From Myxococcales bacterium (GTDB lineage Bacteria; Myxococcota_A; Polyangia; Polyangiales; GCA-016699535), in assembly GCA_020633325.1 (NCBI GenBank), contig JACKDX010000002.1, positions 496,001 through 560,000 on the forward strand: DNA of 64,000 nucleotides. The letters run 5' to 3'. Shown here piece by piece: positions 54,142 to 63,698 of this stretch. The translations under genes and the position numbers were made by a program. Every line of letters starts with the position of its first letter. Position 1 is the first letter of the stretch. The notes below the pieces were generated by a model. It had not been told where the DNA came from and ran no database searches. It worked only from the letters and a program-made list of their open reading frames with translations.

Positions 54142-55245
54142 TCAATCGGCGTACGGGATCGCTTCACACGGCACTTGTTGTCCATACCACCGCATCAAGC
54201 TGGTCCGTGGCTGCCCCTCATCGTCGTATTCAATGATGGCATACGTCAATCCGCTGTTTTGGCCGAGATGCTGTAGGTCGACATTGATCATGCGGATCCA
54301 GGTTCCCGTATTGACGAGGACCTTTCCTTGCGGCATCGATAGAAATCGGGGGCCGTGGCTATGTCCTACGATCAATGTATGAACCCCTCTTAACTGCTGA
54401 AGAACTTTCGTGGCCGATTCATCGTAGGTCCCAATGGAAAAGATCTCTTCGCGCAAGATCTTTGTGAAATTCCGCAAGCGTTCTTTCCACACATGAATCG
54501 TAAATATGCGATGCCGGATGAAATGTATCGTAGATAGCAGCAAAAACCGTATGGCGAATCTGCTGTCGAATAGCAGCGCACCCAGTAAAAACCGCCGAAA
54601 CGGCTGTACGCGATCGATGTGGTTGCGCTGCTCCTTCGCGGGATTCATGACTTCGAGAATCCAGATGCTCCCCCACGGCAAAACGAGAACTTCAGCCCCA
54701 TCTTTGGTCTGCCGGGTCATATGGGCATAATCCACGCGGTGAATGCGCTCCAGTTGATGCCCGTGGCGGATCTGGATGCCCTCAGGCAAATAATATGTAT
54801 CGTTTTCTGTGATAAAGCGGACGCGCTCTGCTCTCGCGCCCGGCGCAACATAGCGACGGAACAATTCCTGTGGTGCCTTTAGCCACATGTCCAGGTCGTG
54901 GTTGCCCGGCAGATATACCAGCCGCCGTTTGTCCTTCGCTAGAAACTCTCGTAATCCGCGGACGAAACGCGGATGGCCATCGAGGCATTTGCGAAGCTTT
55001 TCAGCCGCAATGGGTTCCGTAATTTCAAGCGGCCAACTCCCGTCGATTTTTACTTTCAGGAGATCAAAAATATCACCGTTGAGTATGAGCTCGATCTCTG
55101 TGTCGGGCCCCGCAAGACTGTCGTAATAGCGCAGCAGATCAACAAACCGATCGTCGTGTACGAAGTCTTCAAGAGGATTGAGTTCGCCACGTCGAATACC
55201 GGTGCTTAAATGAAGATCGCTCAGAACGAGACGCAGGAGCTTCAT
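54142..55245 (-). CDS. Metallophosphoesterase, UDP-diacylglucosamine hydrolase-like
   Basis: 367 residues. Calcineurin-type motifs: RLVLSDLHLS (D-x-H), ILNGDIFDL (GDxxD), YLPGNHDLDMW (GNHD), QIRHGHQLERI (HGHQL) and TLIVGHSHGPRF (GHSH). The two-metal centre is therefore complete. LpxH-like enzymes cleave UDP-2,3-diacylglucosamine in lipid A synthesis; this protein is about 120 residues longer, with two hydrophobic segments in the middle (FLLGALLFDSRFAIRFLLLSTIHF), so a membrane association or another lipid or nucleotide substrate is possible. It overlaps the ysxC gene by 4 bp. Confidence 0.8.
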   Translation of the reverse strand: MKLLRLVLSDLHLSTGIRRGELNPLEDFVHDDRFVDLLRYYDSLAGPDTEIELILNGDIFDLLKVKIDGSWPLEITEPIAAEKLRKCLDGHPRFVRGLREFLAKDKRRLVYLPGNHDLDMWLKAPQELFRRYVAPGARAERVRFITENDTYYLPEGIQIRHGHQLERIHRVDYAHMTRQTKDGAEVLVLPWGSIWILEVMNPAKEQRNHIDRVQPFRRFLLGALLFDSRFAIRFLLLSTIHFIRHRIFTIHVWKERLRNFTKILREEIFSIGTYDESATKVLQQLRGVHTLIVGHSHGPRFLSMPQGKVLVNTGTWIRMINVDLQHLGQNSGLTYAIIEYDDEGQPRTSLMRWYGQQVPCEAIPYAD

Positions 55246-55865
55246 TTTTCTCCTGCCAGAGCTTTGGGTTGATGTAGGCCAACCGACTCTAGGATTGCGC
55301 CCCAGAGCTCCCGATGGCCAAGTCCCGGCGTTGTGGCGCTAAATCCGATAACAGGGGCGCCCGATTGCTCAGCGATGTTCTTCACAGCGCCCATGCGATG
55401 TGCGGGGGCTAACTTGTCAATTTTCGTAGCGACAATGCTAACCGCTAACTTGTTATCGCGCCCATAGTTCATGACCTGCTGATCCTCCGGTTGCAACCCA
55501 CGGCGGGCATCGATTACCAATACAGTAGCCCGTAGGTTATTACGTGTTGAGAAAAAATCCCGCATGACATACGCCCAAGCTTGTCGTTCTGTTTTGCTGC
55601 GTCTTGCATAGCCATAGCCTGGCAGGTCCACGAAATCCAACATACCAAAGGTGGTCTGAACACGGTAAAAGTTCAGCGTGCGCGTATGACCTGGCCGCGA
55701 GCTCGTCCGTGCCAGCGAACGGCGGCCGAGCAGACTATTGATGAGGCTTGATTTCCCGACGTTTGAACGACCCGCAAAGCAAACCTCGGCATATAGCGGA
55801 GGAGGCATGCTGCTAAGCGATATGGCCGCCGCGACAAACTCTGCGTGTTGTACGATGTTCTTCAT
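55242..55865 (-). CDS. ysxC: Ribosome biogenesis GTP-binding protein
   Basis: 207 residues from ATG 55865, overlapping the murJ stop as ATGA; longer frames are antisense-like. GTPase motifs: G1 GRSNVGKSSL, G2 SSRPGHTRTLN, G3 DLPGYGYAR, G4 TKIDK, G5 SATTPG. EngB/YsxC proteins assist 50S subunit assembly. Confidence 0.95.
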   Translation of the reverse strand: MKNIVQHAEFVAAAISLSSMPPPLYAEVCFAGRSNVGKSSLINSLLGRRSLARTSSRPGHTRTLNFYRVQTTFGMLDFVDLPGYGYARRSKTERQAWAYVMRDFFSTRNNLRATVLVIDARRGLQPEDQQVMNYGRDNKLAVSIVATKIDKLAPAHRMGAVKNIAEQSGAPVIGFSATTPGLGHRELWGAILESVGLHQPKALAGEK

Positions 55866-57430
55866 GGTGGAACTCGGCGCTTTCGCCCGATGGCGCGCAA
55901 AACGGAGTGCATTTCGGGACTTCCCATGATCCAGCTCAGTGCAAAATATATCGCGAGGCCCACAAGGGAAATGAGCACGTACGCTATCATGGCACCGGGG
56001 CGAGTTCCCGCATGGGTCCAAGCCATACTGCGCGAGGCAGCCCAGAGGAAAGCGGCCATGACACTGCTTGAGAGCGCCATTCGAAGCGTACTCTTTCCGA
56101 GCCCTCGGAAAGCAGCGTGCATGGGGTGTTTTCTTAACAACACGAGCATGGTCCCCAGTTGTGCGAGGCCCGCCAAGCTGATGGCAAGCGCGATGCCGGC
56201 GTGTTGCATAAACTTCATGAGCCACCATGCCGAGGTAATGAATACGATGAGATTTGCGACGCTCCCCAACACAGGCGAGCGGGTATCGTTATGGGCATGA
56301 AATGCAGGCACCAAGGTCCGAATCGTCGCAATAGACCAAATGCCCGCAGCTTGCCAGAACAGCGCGCGCGCCGTTTGCTCGACGTAGCTCGGGTCGAAGT
56401 TGCCACGACCGAGAAGTACACTTACCGTGGGGTACCCAAACGCCATCAAAAACGCCGTGGCCGGTAGGGTGAAAAACAAGCATAGTCGCAACGCTTCCTT
56501 CAGTGTCGCTGCCGACTCGCCGTGTTCACCCCGACTGCGCTGCTGAGCCAAGGTGGGTAGGGCAGCTGAGCTGATGGCAAGCGCGATCATGCCCTGAGGA
56601 ATCTCCACGAGGCGCTGGCTGTAGTACAGAAAGCTTTGTGAACCTTCTGCCAGAAACGAGGCGAACAGCCGGGAGCCCATGACATTGAGTTGGTAGACTC
56701 CTAAGCCCGCTAGCAAGGGAACGAGTAAGCGCAGTGCCTTCTTTACCGCGGGTTCTTTCCAATCTAATTGTGGTGTTCCGAGAAGTTTCTGTCGATGGAG
56801 CGTGGGAAGTTGACTGACGATCTGCAACAGCCCGCCAACCCATACGCCGACAGCCAGAGCCAGAATGGTTGGCATGCCGGCATGTGCGAAAAACGCTGGC
56901 AGGGTCAAGGCCCCTATAATCAATGCCACGTTCAACCAAACGGGAGATAATGAGGGCAACGCGAACTTTCCAAGCGTATTGAGACTAGCAGTCAGAAGCG
57001 CGCTCATCCCTACAAGAAAGACGTAGGGGAACACGAGACGGGTAAGGGTCACCGTCAGATGGAATTGCTCGGGTTTTGCAAGATATCCTGCGGCATATAA
57101 TGTGACGAGTTCGGGAGAAAAGATCATTCCAAGCGCCGTGGTGGCGAAAAGAATCAGACCCATCATCCCCGCCAATGCGCGAAATACTTTTTGGTAGTCC
57201 TCACGGCGGGTTTCTCGAATGTCCGCCAACACGGGGACAAAAGCGGCGGATACCGCGCCTTCGCCAAGCAATACGCGCAGCGAATTCGGTATTGTAAACG
57301 CAATAAAAAATGCGTCGGTCGCATGGACGGTGAACGTCGCTGCAACGACTGCGTCTCGAATCGCGCCGAGCACGCGTGAGATCAGGGTTCCAGAGGCGAC
57401 GGTAGCCGCGGATTTAGAAAGAGATGACAT
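55862..57430 (-). CDS. murJ: Lipid II flippase MurJ
   Basis: 522 residues, 13-14 hydrophobic segments. Start SKSAATVASGTLISRVLGAIRDAVVAATF and RLLLGEGAVSAAFVPVL fit MurJ/MviN (LGExAxxAAFVPVF). Other features: LVFPYVFLVGMSALLTASLNTLGKFALPSLSPVWLNVALI and QRLVEIPQGMIALAISSAALPTLA. It moves lipid II across the inner membrane for peptidoglycan synthesis. Confidence 0.95.
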   Translation of the reverse strand: MSSLSKSAATVASGTLISRVLGAIRDAVVAATFTVHATDAFFIAFTIPNSLRVLLGEGAVSAAFVPVLADIRETRREDYQKVFRALAGMMGLILFATTALGMIFSPELVTLYAAGYLAKPEQFHLTVTLTRLVFPYVFLVGMSALLTASLNTLGKFALPSLSPVWLNVALIIGALTLPAFFAHAGMPTILALAVGVWVGGLLQIVSQLPTLHRQKLLGTPQLDWKEPAVKKALRLLVPLLAGLGVYQLNVMGSRLFASFLAEGSQSFLYYSQRLVEIPQGMIALAISSAALPTLAQQRSRGEHGESAATLKEALRLCLFFTLPATAFLMAFGYPTVSVLLGRGNFDPSYVEQTARALFWQAAGIWSIATIRTLVPAFHAHNDTRSPVLGSVANLIVFITSAWWLMKFMQHAGIALAISLAGLAQLGTMLVLLRKHPMHAAFRGLGKSTLRMALSSSVMAAFLWAASRSMAWTHAGTRPGAMIAYVLISLVGLAIYFALSWIMGSPEMHSVLRAIGRKRRVPP

Positions 57431-57468
57431 GAAGGCTTCGCAAAGGAGTGGCTACAGCGCCACAACCG

Positions 57469-59121
57469 CTAATCAAATCGGTGGAAGTCGTCCGCTGGAC
57501 GAGGCGGTGGCGGGGGCGGCGCTCGGTGCGCCGGTTTGGTGCTTGTCTTTCTCGGGGCCTGGGGCGGCATGACGAAATAGAGCTGCTGATCCCCACTCGG
57601 TATCAGTTCCTTCGTGACGTGAGTGTAGCCTTTGAGGGCGAGCCGTAAGGTGATGGGTACTTCGCCCTGCTCAATCGACGCCGTTAGCGGCGTAGTCCCG
57701 TAACTACGCCCGTTCAATGACACCTCCGCGCCTTGCGGTTTGCTGTCGACGGTTACGGCGACGGTGTGGGGAACCGGTATCCGCGTCGGCGAAGAGGGAG
57801 TTTCTCGGGGCACGTCCGAATGCGCTTGTGACCGCTGGGTAGAGCCCAAGGCCGGCGCAAGGCCATCGGCAGAAGAGCTATGCGGCTCTTGCTGAGGGTG
57901 ACGCAGAACGTCTGGTAGAATAAACGCTAGCATTGTCAGTAGCGCGGCTGCGAGCAACGTACCCCAGAGCCAACGGCGACCACCACCGCGCCTCAATGAT
58001 GCACTGTCGTCCACCGTATGGACGCCGCTCGCTCCCAAATCACTTGACAAATCTCCGGGCTTTCGAACAGCAAGGCTCATCTCCGACGTCACCTCAGGCG
58101 AGGGAATGTGGGAAAGGATTGAACCGCTTCGCACCCTCGAAAGCATTTCCTTTTTCTCCGAAATGCGATCGACGAAACAATCGGCCATCTGAATCGCCAA
58201 CACTTCTTCGGGAATCCCTTGAAAACCCAAGCTCTGGGTGACCTCGACCAGGTCGCGGCGCATGTCAGCCGCTGTCGCGTAGCGTTTTGCGGGATCTCTA
58301 TCGAGAGCCTTGAGGCAGATGCGCTCGAGTTCTGCCGGATAGTCATCGGCATAGGTGGAAGGCGCCGGAATGATATCGTAACAGATGGCCTCAAGCGTTT
58401 TCATGGCGGTTGGCCGCGCGAATAGGCGGTGGCCAGTGGTCAGTTCATAGAGAACGACTCCCAGGGCAAAAATATCCGTGCGCCGGTCTACCTCCAGGCC
58501 TTTACATTGCTCCGGTGACATATAGGCAAACTTGCCCTTGAGCTGACCCGCTTCCGTGGTTGTAAAACGGTCGGCTGCCTTTGCGATGCCAAAATCGAGT
58601 ACTTTCGTAGTGCCGTCGTAGGTGACAAAAATATTTTGGGGCGAAATGTCTCGATGAACGATGTTCAGAGGTTCACCGTCGCCCCCCGTGAGCTCATGGG
58701 TTGCGTGCAGGCCCGCGCACGCCTCTGAGACAATGTGGGCGCAGAGCGCGTAATCCAGGCGATCATCCAAGGCCCTCAATCGGGTGATAATGCCAGCAAT
58801 GTTTTCTCCGGCCAGATATTCCATGACGAGGTAAAGCTCCTCGTGATCATGAACAAGTTCTTGCACCTGAACGACGTTTGGGTGCCGGATGGCCGCGATA
58901 ATTCGCGCTTCATCCAGAAACATGGTGACGAACTCCGGGCGCGTCGCGAGATTGGGCAGGATGCGTTTAATGATGACCGGGCGCTCAAATCCGCTTGGCC
59001 CGATCAGCTTTGCGAGCAGGACCTCCGCCATGCCTCCTGAGGCCAAGTGCCCGAGAATATGGTAGCGACCCAGGCGATTTGGAAGCTGGCGAGGCGCGCT
59101 TGTCGGTTTGGGCGAAGACAC
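57469..59121 (-). CDS. Transmembrane Ser/Thr protein kinase with PEGA domain
   Basis: 550 residues from GTG 59121. Kinase domain about 20-290: G-loop ASGGMAEVLL, K52 in IIKR, HRD 156-158, DFG 176-178, MSPEQ. Single membrane segment RRWLWGTLLAAALLTMLAFIL at about 390-410, then a Ser/Pro-rich linker and a C-terminal PEGA-like domain (VAVTVDSKPQGAEVSLNGRSYGTTPL) and Pro/His tail. The two-segment form is typical for Myxococcota. It is divergent from rpsT. Confidence 0.95.
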   Translation of the reverse strand: MSSPKPTSAPRQLPNRLGRYHILGHLASGGMAEVLLAKLIGPSGFERPVIIKRILPNLATRPEFVTMFLDEARIIAAIRHPNVVQVQELVHDHEELYLVMEYLAGENIAGIITRLRALDDRLDYALCAHIVSEACAGLHATHELTGGDGEPLNIVHRDISPQNIFVTYDGTTKVLDFGIAKAADRFTTTEAGQLKGKFAYMSPEQCKGLEVDRRTDIFALGVVLYELTTGHRLFARPTAMKTLEAICYDIIPAPSTYADDYPAELERICLKALDRDPAKRYATAADMRRDLVEVTQSLGFQGIPEEVLAIQMADCFVDRISEKKEMLSRVRSGSILSHIPSPEVTSEMSLAVRKPGDLSSDLGASGVHTVDDSASLRRGGGRRWLWGTLLAAALLTMLAFILPDVLRHPQQEPHSSSADGLAPALGSTQRSQAHSDVPRETPSSPTRIPVPHTVAVTVDSKPQGAEVSLNGRSYGTTPLTASIEQGEVPITLRLALKGYTHVTKELIPSGDQQLYFVMPPQAPRKTSTKPAHRAPPPPPPRPADDFHRFD

Positions 59122-59156
59122 TCGGGATGGCCCCTTAGGAAGGCTAAGGACCCAGT

Positions 59157-59185
59157 ATCATATAATAATTACATTTTTACAGCAA
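59157..59185 (-). promoter_or_regulatory. Promoter of the PEGA-domain kinase gene
   Basis: On the minus strand, TTGCTG (complement of 59180-59185), 17 bp, TATGAT (complement of 59157-59162). The start codon is about 36 bp from the -10 element. Confidence 0.5.
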
Positions 59186-59203
59186 TTGCGGCATCGTCTC
59201 GCC

Positions 59204-59232
59204 TTGACACGGCGGCGGTCTTTGGCTATCTG
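59204..59232 (+). promoter_or_regulatory. rpsT promoter (sigma-70 type)
   Basis: TTGACA (59204-59209), 17-bp spacer, TATCTG (59227-59232); the -35 element is perfect, the -10 partial. The GTG of rpsT is at 59268. Confidence 0.55.
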
Positions 59233-59267
59233 GCTCTAATCTTATTGTATTTTGATGGATCTTACCT

Positions 59268-59534
59268 GTGGCAGAACATAAATCGGCACTAAAACGACAC
59301 CGACAAAGCGAGCGCCGCCGCGCTCGCAACCGGCATGTTCTCACGAACGTCAGGACGCTCGCCAAGCGCCTCCGATCGGCGATTGACGCGGGGGACGGCG
59401 CAAAGGCGCAAGAAGCACTGCGTTTGGTGGCGAAGCGCATCGATCAAGCAGTGTCCAAGGGCGTATATCATCGTAAAACAGGTTCGCGATACATTGCCCG
59501 ACTTAGCTCTCACGTGCACGCTGCGGCCAAGTAA
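59268..59534 (+). CDS. rpsT: 30S ribosomal protein S20
   Basis: 88 residues from GTG 59268. Pattern: HKSALKRHRQSERRRARNRHVLTNVRTLAKRLRSAI, then LRLVAKRIDQAVSKGVYHRKTGSRYIARLS. This is a basic three-helix bundle that binds 16S rRNA early in assembly. The 3' end is only 2 bp from the convergent holA stop. Confidence 0.97.
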   Translation: MAEHKSALKRHRQSERRRARNRHVLTNVRTLAKRLRSAIDAGDGAKAQEALRLVAKRIDQAVSKGVYHRKTGSRYIARLSSHVHAAAK

Positions 59535-59536
59535 TC

Positions 59537-60580
59537 TCATATCGAAGCGGCGTGCGCCGCCTTTTGAGATAGTCGCAACACCGCTTGCTGCATGAGCACC
59601 TCGGCTGGGCAACGGCTGGACTTGAGTGAGCGATCAAGATTTGCAAGCTCGATAAAGGCCGAACGGAGCTGGGAGACATCGAGGCTTCGAGACGCTTTTG
59701 CGAGTTCCAGCGCCTTAAATGGAGGTGCTCCGGCACGACGCGCTGCTGATTGTGGATCGCTTTCCGAACGCAAAGCATCTTTCATGCGCACGAGTATTCG
59801 GAACTGCCGCGCTAGCATTGCTACGATGCGCAATGGGGGTTCTGCCAGATCTAATAGCGATTCCAGGGCGGCCATGGTGCGCTCGACATCTGTGCTGCTC
59901 ACCCCGTCGACCAGATCCCAGATCGTAGCGAGCGGGAGGTGCACGACGACGGACTCGATCGCAGTTCGCGTAATGGGTGCGCCTTCACCTACGTATAGCG
60001 ATAGGCGTTCCAATGCATCGTCAAGCGTTAACAGATCGCTTCCAAGCGTATCCACCAGCAGTTGTGCATCTGAGGAAGTCACAAGATGGCCCCGGCGTTG
60101 GCCTTCAGTGGCAACAAAATTTATCAGCGCTCGGCCTCTGAGCGGCTGCACGTCCACCCAGCTGCCGCTCTTCTTGGCGAGTCGTGCGAAGCGTGTCCGT
60201 CCATCGAGCTTCTCGGCGGTGATGACAAGACAGGTCGTGCCCACGGGTTGCTCTAAGAGGGGCAAAAAAAGCTCCAGCGCTTGCGCGGAGAAGTGTTCTG
60301 CCTCCCTGACAAGAATTAGCCTTTGGGCTGCAAACATGGGGAGGGTTCTTGCGGCGCGAACGATGTCCTCTGGATGCGTATCCTTCGCATGGAAGACGTC
60401 CTGGTTGAGCGGCCCCAACCCATCGTCCGCGTTGAGCATACGTAAAGCGGAAAGTGCCCGTTCACGGAGCAGCGTTTCTTCGCCGACCAGAAGATATACT
60501 GGCGCTAGCGACGGCACGGTCCCGGCCTTTTCTCCCAAAGCGGCTTTCCGAATGCGCTCGATGAGCTCACTGACATCCAT
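59537..60580 (-). CDS. holA: DNA polymerase III delta subunit
   Basis: 347 residues from ATG 60580; the extension to 60799 overlaps the next gene's upstream region. N-terminal LAPVYLLVGEETLLRERAL, a KDTHPEDIVRAARTLPMFAAQRLILVREAEHF segment and DLLTLDDALERLSLYVGEG match HolA, the clamp-loader subunit that opens the beta clamp. The C-terminal collar domain (PAEVLMQQAVLRLS) is present. Confidence 0.92.
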   Translation of the reverse strand: MDVSELIERIRKAALGEKAGTVPSLAPVYLLVGEETLLRERALSALRMLNADDGLGPLNQDVFHAKDTHPEDIVRAARTLPMFAAQRLILVREAEHFSAQALELFLPLLEQPVGTTCLVITAEKLDGRTRFARLAKKSGSWVDVQPLRGRALINFVATEGQRRGHLVTSSDAQLLVDTLGSDLLTLDDALERLSLYVGEGAPITRTAIESVVVHLPLATIWDLVDGVSSTDVERTMAALESLLDLAEPPLRIVAMLARQFRILVRMKDALRSESDPQSAARRAGAPPFKALELAKASRSLDVSQLRSAFIELANLDRSLKSSRCPAEVLMQQAVLRLSQKAAHAASI

Positions 60581-60709
60581 GTCCCGCGTTGTACTCCTCG
60601 ACTCTCCAGTCTGTCTATCCGGCTCATGGGTGCGGATACGGCTGCAAGCCCGATGCTGACTTTGCGGAAAATTTGGTAATGGTGGCCACAAAAGGTATCC
60701 GATGGGTTC

Positions 60710-63139
60710 ATGGGGAACGGAAGTCGGGAAGTGCCGGTGCTTTTGGGATACGCGGCACGCGCTGCGAAGCGAAGGAACCAGCCCATGTCCACTGCGCATG
60801 TGCTTTTGGCCATCGTCCAGCGGGGCGGCCGGGCATCCAGCGTATTAGCGGAAGAGGGCATTGGTGAGGCGAAGGTGGCTGCTTTTGCTAAAGGGCCTCA
60901 CGAGGAATCCGACAGCTGTGTAGAGATGTGCGTTCAGAGGGCGACCCGTGTCGCAGCCACATTAGGAGGGCAAGCGCCAAGTGAGCTTCACTTGTTGCTG
61001 GCCTTGATTCGCGAACCGCGATCATCCGCGTACCGATGTATCGAAAAAATGGGAACGAGTCCCGCCGTGGTGCAGCAGCAGGCATTGGCATGCCTTGGGA
61101 AGACCGCGCTCAAGCAAGGCACCCGCGTCAGCGCTTTTGAACAAAAGCTGAAGGAGCCTAGAGGAGGGGCAACACCCAGCAATGCCCCGCTGGCTACCGA
61201 GCGTGGGCCCAGAGCCAAGTCTCGACCAATCAAGGAAGGCCCAGACTGCCCGGCGCCGCGGGTACACGTTCAGGCGCGCATCGGTGCAAGTAACCAACGG
61301 AAGTCCGGCCCATCGGTGAAGAACGGGCCTCTTGGCCACGTCGTCTGGGAACTCGACCCGATGGTGTACCCGATGTTGCACAAGCTTGGGCGCAACCTCA
61401 GTGAAGAAGCGGCTCTCGGCCGCTTAGAGCCGGTGATCGGTCGTGATGTCGAGGTCGAGACGCTACTTGATGTATTGGCGCGACGTAGGGCGAACAACCC
61501 CGTGCTCGTTGGCCCACCAGGTGTGGGGAAAACGGCCATCGTCGAGGGGCTGGCATGGCGTCTTGTTCAACCTGACTCTCAACGCCCGGAGGTTCGCATC
61601 ATCGAGGTGTCCGTGGGCAGTCTGTTGTCTGGAACGGGCGTAAGAGGCGCTCTCAGTGAGCGTGTGAGGAGTCTTATCGATGAGCTTATCACGGGCCAAG
61701 GAGATCTCATCCTCTTCATCGACGAGATTCACGGCGTTCTGGGAGGTCTTGAAGGCGTTGAAGAGATCTCCACCGAACTCAAAACCGCTCTGGGAAGAGC
61801 CCGCTTTCGTTGCATCGGCACGACGACTGACCGGGAGTATTCGCGGCGCATCGAGCGAGACCCTGCGCTCATGCGCCGTTTTCAACGCGTGCAGGTCGAG
61901 GAGCCATCCGAAGCGGCGAGCAAAGCAATACTTCGAGGCGCGTTAGGACATTATGAATCGTATCATTCGGTGAGCTATGCCGCGAGCGCCGTTGATGACG
62001 CAGTGACGCTAGCGGCACGATTCATTCATGAGAGGCATTTGCCGGACAAAGCCATCAGCGTTCTCGACATGGCCGGTGCTAGGGCGAAACGTCGAGGCGC
62101 ACAATCTGTGAGCAGCGAGGACATTGCTCAAGTGATCAGTGAGCAATCGAAGATTCCCGTGGATCGGCTGCTTTCGACCGACGCCGCGCTACTGCTAGGC
62201 CTGGAACAACATCTGAGGCGTCGCATCGTAGGCCAGGACGACGTGGTAGAGACGATTGCCAGCACACTGCGCAAGAGCGCGGCTGGCTTTCGGGGCCGTG
62301 GCCCGCTTGGGGTATTCCTGGCGCTTGGTCCGACCGGAGTTGGGAAAACCGCAATGGCCAAGGCCGTAAGCGCGCTCTTGTTTCCGGGATCCGAAACCAC
62401 GCGCATCGACATGAGTGAGTTTAGCGAACCACATTCCATCGCGCGCTTGCTGGGAGCGCCGCCCGGATATATTGGCCATGAGGATGGGGGTCAGCTCACC
62501 GAAGCAGTCCGGCAGCGGCCGTACCAGCTCATATTGCTAGATGAAGTGGACAAGGCGCATCGGGACGTGCTGTTAGCGCTATTGCCGCTGCTCGATGAGG
62601 GTCGGCTTACAGATGCGCGCGGAAGGACGGTCGACTTCACGCACACCGTCGTCATGATGACGTCGAACTTCGGCTCGGATGTGTTTCTCACGCCTCGTTC
62701 TATAGGTTTTATGCAGGAGGATGCGAACAATGGCATGTCTCTCAAGACACTGGCCATGCAGGCCACCCGTAAGGCACTCCCTCCAGAGCTATGGAACCGC
62801 ATTGATGAACCGCTGGTTTTTATGCCGCTCGAACGGGAGGCCGTAATCGAGATAGCGAATCGAAGTCTTAGCCAACTGGCGGAGAGCATGAAAAAAACTC
62901 ACCGCATCCAGGTGACGTTCGGGCCAGCCGTGGTTGATTTTCTACTGGCCTCCGGCGGCTATGACACGAAATTGGGAGCCAGACCGTTGGCGCGGGCGGT
63001 GGGCAGACTTGTCGAAGCGCCGCTAGCCGAGGCAATGCTTTCAAAGCGCATCGAATCAGGAGATCATGTGGACGTTGGGGTAGTCGCTGGGAAGCTGCGC
63101 ATCCATGTGCCGCCCAAGAGACCAGCATTACGAGCCTAG
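60710..63139 (+). CDS. clpA: ClpA-type ATP-dependent protease ATPase subunit
   Basis: 809 residues. Two Clp-N repeats (about 10-60 and 75-130), a 100-residue linker, AAA-1 with Walker A GPPGVGKT (268-275), LILFIDEIHGVLG and GTTTDREY, then AAA-2 with Walker A GPTGVGKT (near 541-548), LILLDEVDKAH and an RxxGARPL sensor-2. There is no ClpB-type middle domain, and RSIGF follows TSNFGSDV, the loop that docks on ClpP. It thus resembles ClpA and would degrade ssrA-tagged substrates with ClpP. No strong ribosome site at ATG 60710; GTG about eight codons in is an alternative. Ends 4 bp into nadD (convergent). Confidence 0.9.
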   Translation: MGNGSREVPVLLGYAARAAKRRNQPMSTAHVLLAIVQRGGRASSVLAEEGIGEAKVAAFAKGPHEESDSCVEMCVQRATRVAATLGGQAPSELHLLLALIREPRSSAYRCIEKMGTSPAVVQQQALACLGKTALKQGTRVSAFEQKLKEPRGGATPSNAPLATERGPRAKSRPIKEGPDCPAPRVHVQARIGASNQRKSGPSVKNGPLGHVVWELDPMVYPMLHKLGRNLSEEAALGRLEPVIGRDVEVETLLDVLARRRANNPVLVGPPGVGKTAIVEGLAWRLVQPDSQRPEVRIIEVSVGSLLSGTGVRGALSERVRSLIDELITGQGDLILFIDEIHGVLGGLEGVEEISTELKTALGRARFRCIGTTTDREYSRRIERDPALMRRFQRVQVEEPSEAASKAILRGALGHYESYHSVSYAASAVDDAVTLAARFIHERHLPDKAISVLDMAGARAKRRGAQSVSSEDIAQVISEQSKIPVDRLLSTDAALLLGLEQHLRRRIVGQDDVVETIASTLRKSAAGFRGRGPLGVFLALGPTGVGKTAMAKAVSALLFPGSETTRIDMSEFSEPHSIARLLGAPPGYIGHEDGGQLTEAVRQRPYQLILLDEVDKAHRDVLLALLPLLDEGRLTDARGRTVDFTHTVVMMTSNFGSDVFLTPRSIGFMQEDANNGMSLKTLAMQATRKALPPELWNRIDEPLVFMPLEREAVIEIANRSLSQLAESMKKTHRIQVTFGPAVVDFLLASGGYDTKLGARPLARAVGRLVEAPLAEAMLSKRIESGDHVDVGVVAGKLRIHVPPKRPALRA

Positions 63140-63693
63140 CTCATTTGGTTGCGGTATAAATCGTTGCGCTCGATATAGTCTAAAACGGGTTCGGGCAATA
63201 AACCATGAAGCGTCTCTCCTTTGCGCAGTCGTTCACGGATGCGGGTGGAGCTAATGCCGGGAATCCCGAAAGGATTGTTGGCGGTATCTGACGCTCGCGG
63301 GATAACAAGTGGGGGAGCGAGCGCGGAGATGCGGTCGAAGCGATGCCAGCGACTTGTCTCTTCGATCAAGTCGGAACCAAGAATCAATCGAAGCGCTTGG
63401 TTACGCTTACTAAGTGCTTCGATGGTGCGCACGGTCCGACTCTCGCCGCCCAAGGTTCCCTCGATCCCGGACACCTCTACGCGTCGCAGATCTGCAAAAG
63501 CAAGCTCACACATTTTCATACGATGGGGATACGGTGCCAGCTCCTTGGCGAACGGATGAAGAAACGTTGGGATGACGAGCACGCGGTTTACATGTGAAGC
63601 AGACAATACGTAAGCCACCACGAGCACGTGAGCAAGGTGGGGTGGATCAAAACTTCCGCCGAAAATCCCAAGCGTATCATCGTTCCTTGCCAT
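63136..63693 (-). CDS. nadD: Nicotinate-nucleotide adenylyltransferase
   Basis: 185 residues, ATG 63693. Nucleotidyl-transferase motifs: GIFGGSFDPPHLAH at about 9-22 and the ISSTRIRERLRKG segment near the C-terminus. NadD joins ATP with nicotinate mononucleotide in NAD synthesis. The gene upstream on the same strand, which runs off the window, is 5 bp away. Confidence 0.93.
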   Translation of the reverse strand: MARNDDTLGIFGGSFDPPHLAHVLVVAYVLSASHVNRVLVIPTFLHPFAKELAPYPHRMKMCELAFADLRRVEVSGIEGTLGGESRTVRTIEALSKRNQALRLILGSDLIEETSRWHRFDRISALAPPLVIPRASDTANNPFGIPGISSTRIRERLRKGETLHGLLPEPVLDYIERNDLYRNQMS

Positions 63694-63698
63694 AAGAG